In this document: positions 8,105 through 16,546 of the stretch, one piece after another
Position numbering within the stretch: position 1 is the first letter of the stretch
Layout: each line of letters begins with the position of its first letter
NCBI GenBank assembly: GCA_046717125.1
Contig: JBKJVQ010000092.1
Coordinates: 1-26,140 of the forward strand
Length of the DNA: 26,140 nt
Source of the DNA: JBKJVQ01 sp046717125
GTDB lineage: Bacteria; Pseudomonadota; Alphaproteobacteria; Rhizobiales; Methyloligellaceae
Direction: 5' to 3'
Position numbers and translations under genes: made by a program
Notes under the pieces: model-generated
What the model was told of the DNA's origin: nothing
The model's database searches: none
The model's input: only the letters and a program-made list of their open reading frames with translations

Positions 8105-8702
8105 TCAGTTCGCGGCGCTTGTCGTGTGCCTGGAACGCCGCCTTTTTTTGTTTTCCGGCAGCGGTCTCAGGAGGGCGGCCGTCACCAACCCGCGCCTGAT
8201 CTTTGCTCGAAAAGTGGCTTGGGGGTCAACATTCCTCGGTAACTGTATGCCCCGCTCCGCCCGAAACATTTCCAGCCCGGGCTGCGGCACCCCGGCTTCC
8301 GCAAATGGCCTCAGCGCCGCTATGCCACCCTACCTTCGCTCCTGCAGTCGCCCGCTGGCTTCAACGCGCTCCCAGATAGCGTTGAGTTCTGCGCCATATA
8401 AGGCCTTCGCAACCGTTGCAGACACCGACAATATACTTTCATCCCTCCATTGTCTTACATCGCGATGCGACGCCGGAGGCTGCGGTCGTCTATCGGAACA
8501 AATTGAGCTTTCCCTTTCTCGTATTTGGCCGCGCCAAATATCTCCGACTTCTTTTTATTCTTTAACACCCCGACAGTGATGGCTTCAAATCCGAAACGCT
8601 GCAGAATTCTCTTGACCGAGGCAAGTCCGAACTGCTGAAAATGAAAAGGCCGCAACTCAGCAAAAATATTCTTGCCCTTAATAAAAAGTCTGTCGTCTTG
8701 AC
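8105..8702 (-). pseudogene. 5'-truncated remnant of a zinc-binding-type methyltransferase
   Basis: Reading leftward from about 8702, the frame gives KGKNIFAELRPFHFQQFGL and continues to RRRIAM. This matches the C-terminal half of the gene at 10424-11589 (SNLFAELRPFHFQQFDL). A one-base loss near 8455-8460 shifts the frame. The next frame reads QWRDESILSVSATVAKALYG, matching QWRDESILSLPKNLALALFR in the other copy. An in-frame TAG follows after GRLQERR near 8331, then GGIAALRPFAEAGVPQPGLEMFRAE runs to a stop at 8105. The zinc-binding and SAM-binding N-terminal parts are missing, and the sequence before 8702 shows no match. Truncation plus frameshift plus stop make this a true relic. It is AT-richer than its surroundings around 8645-8700. 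Confidence 0.75.
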
Positions 8703-8998
8703 GTGCGCTCGCGTTCGCACCGCCTGATCGCCGCGAACGGACCTGACTCGCGCGATCGAGCGATATCGCGGTGCGCTTACATTCCCATGACAATCAGGCG
8801 CTAAGCGCGAGGTCAATCCAAAACTTCGAAAGGCCCTCTCACGCTCGAGATGGCGCAGCGCGTGCGCGGTTGTCGGTCTCAACGCGATGCGAAGTTGCGG
8901 TCCATGCGTCGGCTCGCGCGCGCCGGGTCCACGGTTTGCCCGCCAGATGGGCCATGCTATGCGACATGCACGGCGAACAAAACGGGAGGGAGGCAGCG
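8703..8998. other. Divergent intergenic stretch without a supported gene
   Basis: About 300 bases lie between the methyltransferase remnant (minus) and the intact methyltransferase (plus). A reading frame from 8771 runs through into the downstream gene, but its product is Arg-rich and unlike the paralogue, and the real start is decided by the GGGAGGGAGG at 8982-8991. The stretch should hold the promoter of the plus-strand gene; I see no convincing -35/-10 pair. Confidence 0.5.
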
Positions 8999-10318
8999 AT
9001 GCGCAGGCGGAAATCGGCGAGCGTAGTAAGCCAGTTCTTGAAGCAGCAATATGGCATCAAGTGGCGTGATATATCGTCAAAGCTGCGCGCGCGCTCACTG
9101 CTGACCGAGCTTGAGCATGTAAACTGCAACCTCTGCGGCAAGGATGATGCGCAGCCCGTTGCGCAGCGCGACAAATACCGCTTGGAGCTGACATCCGTCA
9201 TGTGCCGCAACTGCGGCCTGATCTATCTCAATCCTCGTCCGACGGCGGCGATTTACCGAAGATTCTATGAGGAGGGCGGTGCTTCCGACAGCGTCTACCA
9301 CCGCCAGGTCGACTTTGCGACACTCGGCGACCTGCTCAAATTCTATTACGGCCCCGATTTTGAGATGGACGATGAGGCCCGGCGCGCCATGCAGGATTTC
9401 ATGACCAAGCGCCGCGTCGGACTGGATGCGCTTGACCTCGACAGCGAACCGTCCAGCAGCAGTGCCGACGATCCCGAACAGAACGACGACGACGGCGACG
9501 ACATTGAGGACGATGAGCCAGGCGATGAAACCGCCGATACCGCCAGAGTCGGCAAGTTCGATTATTACGGCCTGCATATTTACGAGAAACTCAAATCGTA
9601 CGTTCCGCGCGGGAGCAAGGTGTTTGAGCCCGGCGCAAGCGGCGGCAAGATGCTCGCGCCGTGGGCCGCGCTGCATGGCTGCGAAGCGACCGGAGTCGAG
9701 CCGAAGCGGGAGTCTGTAAAGCTGGCCAAGGATCGCTACGGGATCGACCTGATACAGGGATTTGCCGACGATCCCCGCATTCCCGAAAACGCTTACGATC
9801 TTGTGCTGAACGCGCGCACGATCAACCACATGCTGGACCCCATTGGCGACCTGCGCAGTGCCTGGCGTTGGCTCAAGCCCAATGGGCTCCTTTTCGTAGA
9901 CATCCAGGATACGATCTGCGAGACGCGCTACGAAGGCTTCGAGCGCAATGTCGTCGAAATCGACCACCCGTTCATGTTTTCGCGGAAGACCTTGACGGCG
10001 ATGGTTCAGAAGGCAGGTTTCGCCATCGTCGAAAGCACCGTGCAGGATCTTCAGCAGGCCCGTGACTGGGATGACCGCGATCCCCAACCCAAGCAGATTC
10101 GGATCATCGGCCGGAAGTCGGAGGTCGGCGGCGAGGTTGACTGGCCAGACGCGTTCGAGGAAATGGCGCAGTTACTGCGGAACCAGCTTGAATTCGACCG
10201 CACGCGGGAGCAGCGCGACAATGGACGTTTGGAACTGGCGCAGAGGCGGCGCACACAGGCGGAAGAGCGCGCTTCGCGTTACAGAGCCCGAATAGAAGAG
10301 TTTAAGGCGATGAAGTGA
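8999..10318 (+). CDS. Zinc-binding class I SAM methyltransferase with acidic insert (copy A)
   Basis: The 439-residue protein starts at an ATG with a strong GGGAGGGAGG 7 bases ahead. Residues 43-72 form a four-cysteine zinc site (C43, C46, C69, C72 in CNLCG...CRNCG), followed by GLIYLNPRPT, the usual opening of C- and O-methyltransferases of sugar clusters. An acidic insert (about 146-180, mostly Asp and Glu) separates it from the Rossmann domain, where motif I is VFEPGASGGKML (208-219). IPENAYDLVLNARTINHMLDPIGDL and WLKPNGLLFVDI follow as the core motifs. The C-terminus (about 390-439) is a charged, coiled-coil-like helix. It is a paralogue of the gene at 19244-20749 along most of its length. 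It is alone on the plus strand, convergent with the frameshifted copy C. The substrate is unknown; a sugar or sugar-bound acyl group is the likely class. Confidence 0.85.
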   Translation: MRRRKSASVVSQFLKQQYGIKWRDISSKLRARSLLTELEHVNCNLCGKDDAQPVAQRDKYRLELTSVMCRNCGLIYLNPRPTAAIYRRFYEEGGASDSVYHRQVDFATLGDLLKFYYGPDFEMDDEARRAMQDFMTKRRVGLDALDLDSEPSSSSADDPEQNDDDGDDIEDDEPGDETADTARVGKFDYYGLHIYEKLKSYVPRGSKVFEPGASGGKMLAPWAALHGCEATGVEPKRESVKLAKDRYGIDLIQGFADDPRIPENAYDLVLNARTINHMLDPIGDLRSAWRWLKPNGLLFVDIQDTICETRYEGFERNVVEIDHPFMFSRKTLTAMVQKAGFAIVESTVQDLQQARDWDDRDPQPKQIRIIGRKSEVGGEVDWPDAFEEMAQLLRNQLEFDRTREQRDNGRLELAQRRRTQAEERASRYRARIEEFKAMK

Positions 10319-10423
10319 TCGGAAAGCAGGGCGTACGCTGACGAGAAGGGGAAACTGCAGCGAAGCAAGCGCTCCACCTGAGCAAGACGCGCAGTTAACT
10401 TGGCAGCACGCAGCGCTCGCGCG

Positions 10424-11589
10424 TCAGGCGCGTGCGATTTCAAGCGACTCGCGCGGCACGTTGGCATCATGAAACGTGCGCAACGCGAGGGGCGCATCGC
10501 TCTTGTTCAGGGCTAAACGACCGCTCTCGGTCACGCGCTTCCATACAGCCGGCAATTCATCACGGAACAAGGCAAGCGCCAGATTTTTTGGCAGCGAAAG
10601 AATGCTTTCGTCGCGCCACTGCGCATACATCGAAAGGCGCTTTTCTAGCGCCGCATCATCGATGCGTTCGAATGCAACCCGACTGCCTTCGAATTTCGCG
10701 AGACCCGCAATTTCTGACTTTTTGGGGTTGGGCACGTCGATCGAAACCGCCCTGAAACCGTACCGGGAAAGAATCCGCCTGAACGTTGCGAGATCGAACT
10801 GCTGAAAGTGGAACGGACGCAACTCGGCAAACAGATTGCTGCCGCGCCGGCACATCTGTTCGTCGCAAGGCTCATTGCGTACGAACAGAAAACCACCTTC
10901 GTTCATATGCTGGGCGAAGACTTCAAACGTGTCATCGACCCGAAGCGTATGGCCAAAAATGTGATTTTCCAGGATAAGGTCGTATTTCGTGTCGAACGGT
11001 ATCTCAAACCGCTCATAGTTTAAGCAACACGCTACACGGAACCCGCTATTCTTTTCTGCGAGATATTTGTATGCCGGAAACAGGGTGATGATATCTGCAT
11101 CGGCTAAACCATGTTCGAATCGCAGGATGTCCGCAAGCGTCGATGACTTCGCGCGGATGTGGAGCAGACGCAGGCCGGTAGCGTCATATGCGAGGTAATG
11201 ATATTGGCGTATTCGCGCGCCAACTCGAGCTCTCCCTTCAGTAGCTTCTGGAGGCTCTTGCCCGGTTTTGATGTTTTTTCCAATTCCTGCCATGACAGGA
11301 ATTGCTCATCGATTTTCTCTTTTGCGGCCGGCTGAAAAATGTTCCCGTTAAAGGAAGTATCCTTAGTATTCTTTAGCAGAAACTCGTTAAAGTTTGCATA
11401 GATGTAGTCATACTCGACTTTGTCGGGACGACGCGTCGAATAAACAAGTCCGCATCCGTGACAAAGAGCATAATCATACCGCGCAAGACTATTGTCAGCA
11501 AGATTATCTATAAAAATCAGGCGAGTATATTCGCAGACGATGGTGCGCTCTGTGCAGGAGCACACTGCACACTCAGCTACCTCATGCAT
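10424..11589 (-). pseudogene. Zinc-binding methyltransferase (copy C) split by a one-base deletion
   Basis: The reading starts at an ATG at 11589 with GGGAGAGG ahead. It gives a four-cysteine zinc site (C7, C10, C43, C46) and LVYSTRRPDKVEYDYIYANF, and runs in frame to ELAREYANIITSH. The frame is then lost at about 11184-11191. The next frame continues YDATGLRLLHIRAKSSTLADILRFE and runs to a stop at 10424. One missing base explains the break; restored, the protein is about 388 residues. The expected SAM motif I (like VLDIGCGxG) is replaced by LRLLHIRAKSSTLADIL, so SAM binding may be unusual even if the gene were whole. It follows the large glycosyltransferase-like gene by 35 bases and is the last gene of the leftward operon. 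The 11270-11590 part is noticeably AT-richer than its neighbours, which hints at separate origin. A sequencing error is possible. Confidence 0.72.
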
Positions 11590-11624
11590 CGACCTCTCCC
11601 GCAGGTTCGATAAGACTTAAGGGT

Positions 11625-13379
11625 TTAACCGCTGTTCTCTTGCTGGCCGATGAAGTTCTTTACATAAGCGACGATCCGATCAGATGAATCCTCAATATGG
11701 AGACATTTCATTCGCAATACTGCGCGCTGGCGCTCGACGTCGAATTCGCCTCGGTCGAGCACATCGTCGATGGCCGCGAACAATTCGGCATAATCGTGGA
11801 CAAGTCGCGCCGCGCCGCTATCGACGATGTCCCGGTAATGACGCGATTTGTAGTAATCGTCCATCGGGTAGCGCGCGCCGCCGGATTCGCCGAGCGTGAA
11901 CCCGATATTGATCGCCGGCTTGTCTAGCGTGAAACCTTCGAGCGTCATGGTCGAGGCAACATTGACGATCAGGTCGCAGTGATGGAGTTGATTGACGAGG
12001 AGCGAGATATCGTTCCGATTTGGCACCCAGTCGTCTTCCTCGGCAAGCGTTTCACCGGCAAGAGTGAACGGAACGTCGGGGAACTTCTCGATGACCTTGG
12101 CATATCGGCCCTGCCGGTCCTTTGGATGCATACGCACCATAATGTCGGCGCGGTCGCGTAAATTCGCGCGCCAGTGCGTCAACAGCGCTTCGAGACATTC
12201 GGGTTCGCGCGGAAACAGCGACTTTGAGCCGGTCGTGTAGAGAACGAGCTTTTTCTCCGGGGACAGGCCATATCGGGTTACGAATTCAGCTCGCGGGACA
12301 AGCCCCTTTCCCTGGACGATCGGTTCGAACTGCGGCGACCCCACGATGGTCCGCGGTCTGCTGCGCACGAATGGAAGGCTGGCGGCGCAGTCGTCGTCCA
12401 TCTCATGGCTCCAGATGAGATAGCTCTGTGACATCTCGTCGAACAGCGTTTTAGTCGACATGTTGTCCCAGGAGATGACGTTCGAAACAACCGGGATGCC
12501 CGCCAGCGACGCAGCGCGCGACCAAAGGCGCGATGACCAGCTGACCGAACTTGTGTTGAGCACGAGGTCGGGCCGCAAGGACCGCAGCAAGAGCGCGGCA
12601 TCCTTCAGCGCGTACATATGGGCGAAAAACCGCAGGCTCCAGAGATAGATTTTGCGATAGTCTTCCGCCGAGGAAAATTCGCGCGCGATCCCCCAGACCT
12701 TCAGCGATCCGTTCATCCCGCCATTTTGCAAGGCGTCCTGGTAGTTTTCTTCGAGCCGGAGAAGAAACTGCGCGGCCGTTGGGCTATCGGTAAACCGGTA
12801 GCCGAGATAGGCGGTCAACGTGTCGAAGCGATACCGGCGAATCAACGGAATAGGCAGAAGCGTCGCACCCGGACCGAGCGCAGCCACCTCCTCGGAAATA
12901 TCAAGAGGGCTGAGGATCATGACGTCTGCCCAGGCGACAAGCTTCCGGCAAACATCCGTCAGAATGAATGTGCGCGTCGCCTGGCCGTCTGAAATCAGCA
13001 GACAGATACGCGGCCGTTCAGACCGGCGCGGCGCACCGCGCAAACGTTTGGCCCAATCATCTTTCGTTTTGCGCAGAGCTTCAAAATTACTGTTTCTCGC
13101 CGAGAACTGCTCAAGCAGATAGCCCAGCCGTTTTGGCGAGATCCCGGTTTCGCTAGCGCACAGCGTAACCTGTGTTTTCAGTCCGCGTCGCAACCTCCAG
13201 TCGTGCGGCTTCACTTTGCCCAATACGCGCCGCATGACGCCGCCAAAGCGGGAGCGCTTGAACCGTCGCTCCAACGCTTCTACCCAATTTGCATCACGCG
13301 GCAGACGTGTTGCGCCGGCGCGAAGAGCAAGCAGGAACTCATCCTCTGACAGATAGGCGTCGGACCTCGAATCCAGCAT
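11625..13379 (-). CDS. Large glycosyltransferase-like protein (GT-B type, copy 1)
   Basis: The 584-residue protein has a Rossmann-like N-terminal half (ICLLISDGQATRTFILTDVCRKL, then VMILSPLDIS), a middle block GIPVVSNVISWDN, and a C-terminal half with VLYTTGSKSLF, IMVRMHPKD and NDISLLVNQLHHCDLIVNVASTMTLEGFTLDKPAINIGF. The last pattern (H-P-K, then a V-N-V-A-S-T loop and a family-wide E) is that of epimerase-like or CDP-glycerol-transferase-like GT-B enzymes. It is a paralogue of the gene at 17520-19247. The 13379 ATG has AAAGG about 6 bases ahead; an ATG at 13418 is the alternative. It lies 58 bases after the nonulosonate synthase, so transfer of the activated nonulosonic acid is a reasonable but unproven role. 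The acceptor is unknown. Confidence 0.72.
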   Translation of the reverse strand: MLDSRSDAYLSEDEFLLALRAGATRLPRDANWVEALERRFKRSRFGGVMRRVLGKVKPHDWRLRRGLKTQVTLCASETGISPKRLGYLLEQFSARNSNFEALRKTKDDWAKRLRGAPRRSERPRICLLISDGQATRTFILTDVCRKLVAWADVMILSPLDISEEVAALGPGATLLPIPLIRRYRFDTLTAYLGYRFTDSPTAAQFLLRLEENYQDALQNGGMNGSLKVWGIAREFSSAEDYRKIYLWSLRFFAHMYALKDAALLLRSLRPDLVLNTSSVSWSSRLWSRAASLAGIPVVSNVISWDNMSTKTLFDEMSQSYLIWSHEMDDDCAASLPFVRSRPRTIVGSPQFEPIVQGKGLVPRAEFVTRYGLSPEKKLVLYTTGSKSLFPREPECLEALLTHWRANLRDRADIMVRMHPKDRQGRYAKVIEKFPDVPFTLAGETLAEEDDWVPNRNDISLLVNQLHHCDLIVNVASTMTLEGFTLDKPAINIGFTLGESGGARYPMDDYYKSRHYRDIVDSGAARLVHDYAELFAAIDDVLDRGEFDVERQRAVLRMKCLHIEDSSDRIVAYVKNFIGQQENSG

Positions 13380-13437
13380 GTTTGACCTTTGGTCTTGTCT
13401 CTCTCCGTATGCGCGCATTGAAGCGGGCCGAATACCG

Positions 13438-14517
13438 TCAGCGCTGAACGTCTTGTGCGTCAGGCTTCAGATCCTCGATCCGCAACAGCCGATCGGCGGC
13501 CACGTCCCGCACGAGAGTGCGCCCGACGACTTCCGGAATGAGGTCGGCGCCCAACCCGCCGCCTGGTTTCTTCAGCGTGAGATGCGCCAACTCGAGCTTG
13601 GTTCCTCGTGGTAACGCCCGATGAAGCGCCACCGATTTTCCGAACAGTGTGCGCAATCCCGATATTTGTGCGGCGACCACATCTTTGTCTATCGGGTTGC
13701 GCATCATGAGGTCAACGGCGTCGCGGGCTTCGACGAGCTGGCGCAAGGCGCAGGGATCGAGCGACGCGACCGTGTCGGGTCCGAATTGCAGCCTGTGCAA
13801 CGCCACATGGACCTCGATCATGGCGGCGCCCTGCGACATCGCCGCAACCGATGGCCAGATCGTACCCGAATGATCCGAGAGCCCGACAGGACAGCCGAAC
13901 GTCCGGTGTAGTTCGTCGATCACGTTCAGCCCGACATCCTGGAACGCTGTGGGATAGCGGGTCGTGCACTGAAATAGCGCGAGCGGTGCACCGGCTTCGG
14001 TCACCCTGGCGACCTGCCGGGCGACGTCCGCATACGAGCTCATGCCGGAACTGAGAAGTATCGGCTCGCCGCCTCCCGCCATGGCGTCGAAAAGGTCGGG
14101 CGTATCGACCTCGCCCGAGCCAATTTTCCACGCCGGCATGCCGACGCGGCGCATCATCTCGACTGCCGCGACGGAGAAGCAGGAACTGAGGAACACGAGG
14201 CCCTTGTCGAGCGCGTGCCGCGCGAGCCCATCCCACTGCTCTTCGGTGAACTCCATCCGCTTCCAGTAGTCGAAGCGGGTCTTGTCCTCGCGGCTGAAGG
14301 CGACACGGAAGGTTTCGTCGTGGGTAGACTCGGCGTCGGCGATATGGGTCTGGAATTTGATGCAGTCGACACCGGCGTCTGCCGCGACATCGATGAAAGC
14401 ATGCGCAAAACCAAGCGACCCGTCATGCGCCTGTGCGACTTCGGCAATCAGGAACGGCCGCCCGCTCTGCCGGATCTCGTGCCCGGCGACAATGATCGTA
14501 TCGCGCGCCGCGCTCAT
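13438..14517 (-). CDS. neuB: Nonulosonic acid synthase (NeuB/LegI/PseI family)
   Basis: The 359-residue protein condenses phosphoenolpyruvate with a six-carbon amino sugar to give a nine-carbon acid. The NeuB barrel opens with FLIAEVAQAHDGSLGFAHAFIDVAADAGVDCIKFQ. It contains KIGSGEVDTPDLFDAM and ILLSSGMSSYADV, and keeps both metal-binding His regions (GLSDHSG, and EVHVALHRLQFGPDTVASLDP). A C-terminal SAF (antifreeze-like) domain follows from about residue 285. The ATG overlaps the stop of the CMP-sugar synthetase (ATGA), with GGAGG ahead, so they are translationally coupled. The sequence does not say which acid is made (neuraminic or legionaminic). No 4,6-dehydratase or aminotransferase for the 6-deoxy-diamino type is in the window. 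Confidence 0.93.
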   Translation of the reverse strand: MSAARDTIIVAGHEIRQSGRPFLIAEVAQAHDGSLGFAHAFIDVAADAGVDCIKFQTHIADAESTHDETFRVAFSREDKTRFDYWKRMEFTEEQWDGLARHALDKGLVFLSSCFSVAAVEMMRRVGMPAWKIGSGEVDTPDLFDAMAGGGEPILLSSGMSSYADVARQVARVTEAGAPLALFQCTTRYPTAFQDVGLNVIDELHRTFGCPVGLSDHSGTIWPSVAAMSQGAAMIEVHVALHRLQFGPDTVASLDPCALRQLVEARDAVDLMMRNPIDKDVVAAQISGLRTLFGKSVALHRALPRGTKLELAHLTLKKPGGGLGADLIPEVVGRTLVRDVAADRLLRIEDLKPDAQDVQR

Positions 14518-15248
14518 GCCAGCGCCTCCGCCCGTTGCTCAGCCCTCTTCCGCTGGAACAGGAATTCCGCGATCTCGAAATCGAACCGCGTATCGATGTC
14601 GATCGACCGCTCCGGCGGCATGACATAAGCGCAAGGGCGCGTCCCATAGAACGAATGCTCGTCCATCAGCACGTCACGCCGGGTGAGATAGATCGCGCCA
14701 TTTGTCCTGTAGACGTTGAAGCCGAAATCCTGCCGCCGCACCGGCGTGAATGTCGTGCCGAGATAGGAGCGCAGCATCCCGTCCTCGACCAGTTTCAGCT
14801 TGGCCGGATGCGCGCTGTTCGCGTCCGTGACGCTGATGACGGCGGTGGCGTTTTTCTCTTCACCGAGGCCGAGCGCCTCGACGATGTCGTCTGCTGTCCT
14901 GAGCGGTGATGTGGGCTGCAGAAGCAGAATCCAGTCGAAATGCGATCCCGCCCCTTCCTCCATGAAATCCACCGCGTGTTGGACGACGGGGAGCGATGCA
15001 GCTTCCGGAGTGGCAAGCTCCGCTGGACGCAGGAACGGCGCCGTCGCGCCATACCGGCGGCTCACCTCAGCGATCTCCTCGTCGTCCGTCGATACAACCA
15101 CGTCCAGAATCGGGGCCCCTTTTTCGCGCGCGCCGAGCGCGGCTTCGATGCTGTAAGCGATGAGCGGCTTGCCCCCTAAGGACAGCACATTCTTGCGCGG
15201 CAGAGTAACGGAGCCACCCCGCGCCGTGATCACTGCAAGCACCGTCAT
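14514..15248 (-). CDS. neuA: CMP-nonulosonic acid cytidylyltransferase (NeuA/LegF family)
   Basis: The 244-residue protein activates the nonulosonic acid with CTP, releasing pyrophosphate. The nucleotide-binding start is ITARGGSVTLPRKNV (residues 7-21). The family usually has ARGGSKGxPRKN, so Lys14 and Gly15 positions hold Val and Thr here, though Arg18, Lys19 and Asn20 are kept. DVVVSTDDEEIAEV, LLLQPTSPLRTADDI and the closing SIDIDTRFDFEIAEF are the other family motifs, with the metal-binding Asp pair in DIDT. It starts 22 bases after the NeuC-type stop and overlaps the synthase start by 4 bases, so the three form one activation cassette. Confidence 0.92.
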   Translation of the reverse strand: MTVLAVITARGGSVTLPRKNVLSLGGKPLIAYSIEAALGAREKGAPILDVVVSTDDEEIAEVSRRYGATAPFLRPAELATPEAASLPVVQHAVDFMEEGAGSHFDWILLLQPTSPLRTADDIVEALGLGEEKNATAVISVTDANSAHPAKLKLVEDGMLRSYLGTTFTPVRRQDFGFNVYRTNGAIYLTRRDVLMDEHSFYGTRPCAYVMPPERSIDIDTRFDFEIAEFLFQRKRAEQRAEALA

Positions 15249-15270
15249 GGACGGAGTCTTTCCAGCGCAA

Positions 15271-16437
15271 TCAATAAACCAGCTTCTTCTCGGTCAGCAA
15301 TTCTTCGGTCGAGAGCAGATCGGCAATGCGCGGTCCTGCCAGCCCGTCGCCATAGATTGGATCGCTCTCATACTTGCCATGACCGAGCTGCTCCTCCATG
15401 GCCGCCGAAATCGCACCCTGCTCGTGCGGCACATGCCGGACATGTTTGCCGCAGTCCCGGCCGGCCTGGCGCGAGCCTATATTGACGCACGGCACGCCGA
15501 GATAGGAGGACTCGCGGATGCCGACGCTCGAATTGCCGACAATCGCCCGCGCGCCGGACAGGAGATGGAGGAACGTCTCCGGCGGCATGTTCTTCAAAAA
15601 GCGAATTTTGTTGTCGTGGTTCTGCTCGCGGAACATGCGGATGGATTTGCTGGTGAGATCGCCGCCCGCATCGACATTCGGCCAGAACCAGTAGCAGGGC
15701 ACGCCGCTCTCATGCACGGCGGCGAGCGTTTCGTTCGCCTGCGTGGCAGCGTCGGTCCATTCGTAGGTAACCGGATGCTGCATGCAGATGATGTATTCGC
15801 CGTCCGGGTCGACCGGCTCGCCGACGCCCCGCCCGACATGATGCGCGACCTGAGCCTTCAGCGCGCCGGTATCCGCCCCGTTCATCACCGAGGCGGCGAG
15901 GTCGATGGACGGGCACCCCGTGACATGCACCGAACCCGGCCGCTCGCCCATCTTCAGGACACGCTCCGCCGCCTGATCGTTGGCGACGAAATGCAGGTCC
16001 GAGAGCTTGGTCACGGCATGGCGCACCTTCTCGTCGATCGAGCCGGTAATCTCGCCGCCCTGCACATGGGCGACGGGAATGTTCATGTATGCAGCCGAGA
16101 TCGCGGTGGTGATGGTCTCGTAGCGATCCGCGACCGAGATCACCGCGTCCGGCTTCATGTGATGAAAGACGTTCGCCATCTCAACGATACCGAGACCGAC
16201 CGTCTTTGTGCTGGTGAGCGGCGTTTCGCCCTCCACGACCATGTGGACTTCCATGGCAGGTTCGAAGCCGTCGTCGCGCATCACCGCGGCGACGTTGCCG
16301 TAGCGCTCGAGTAGCGCGGACGCCGCCACCACGAGCTGAAGCTCAAGATCGGGATGATCCTTGATCGCCTGGAGCACCGTCTTGATCCGGGCGTAAGACG
16401 GACGCGCTGTGACGACGACGGCAATCTTTCTGGGCAT
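15271..16437 (-). CDS. neuC: Hydrolysing UDP-GlcNAc 2-epimerase (NeuC/LegG type)
   Basis: The 388-residue GT-B-fold protein starts MPRKIAVVVTARPSYARIKTVLQAI, the standard NeuC opening. It has SVADRYETITTAISAAYMNIPVAHVQGGEITGSIDEKVRHAVTKLSDLHF and GARAIVGNSSVGIRESSYLGVPCVNIGSRQAGRD. The pattern TARPSYARIK plus the QGGE and GNSSVGIRE blocks place it with the hydrolysing epimerases that free UDP and make ManNAc, or the diamino-mannose counterpart, for the NeuB step. An in-frame GTG at 16449 would add four residues; the 16437 ATG is preferred because GAGTGG lies about 8-10 bases ahead. It is 109 bases downstream of the deacetylase stop and first of the neuCAB set. Confidence 0.93.
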   Translation of the reverse strand: MPRKIAVVVTARPSYARIKTVLQAIKDHPDLELQLVVAASALLERYGNVAAVMRDDGFEPAMEVHMVVEGETPLTSTKTVGLGIVEMANVFHHMKPDAVISVADRYETITTAISAAYMNIPVAHVQGGEITGSIDEKVRHAVTKLSDLHFVANDQAAERVLKMGERPGSVHVTGCPSIDLAASVMNGADTGALKAQVAHHVGRGVGEPVDPDGEYIICMQHPVTYEWTDAATQANETLAAVHESGVPCYWFWPNVDAGGDLTSKSIRMFREQNHDNKIRFLKNMPPETFLHLLSGARAIVGNSSVGIRESSYLGVPCVNIGSRQAGRDCGKHVRHVPHEQGAISAAMEEQLGHGKYESDPIYGDGLAGPRIADLLSTEELLTEKKLVY

Positions 16438-16546
16438 GCGTACTACCACTCAGGTGATCTGACTCGTCTTGCGAACGGCGCTTTCACCGCGCTTGGCCGA
16501 GTGTATTCGGCGCTCGCGCTCGTTATGGGCAAGAACGCGGCGTGCG

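Noticed and set aside
8771..8998. N-terminal extension of methyltransferase copy A from an upstream ATG.
   Set aside because: The extra 76 residues are Arg/Ala-rich and lack a match in copy B, whereas the ATG at 8999 has GGGAGGGAGG at the right distance.
9095..10087. 330-codon open frame on the minus strand.
   Set aside because: It is antisense to methyltransferase copy A, which has a strong Shine-Dalgarno, zinc and SAM motifs.
10319..10423. Terminator between the convergent methyltransferase copies A and C.
   Set aside because: Only short CGCGC/GCGCG pairings around the copy C stop are seen, without a T-run on either strand.
15160..16314. 384-codon open frame on the plus strand.
   Set aside because: It is antisense to the NeuC-type epimerase, whose frame carries all family motifs; long antisense frames are common in GC-rich genes.
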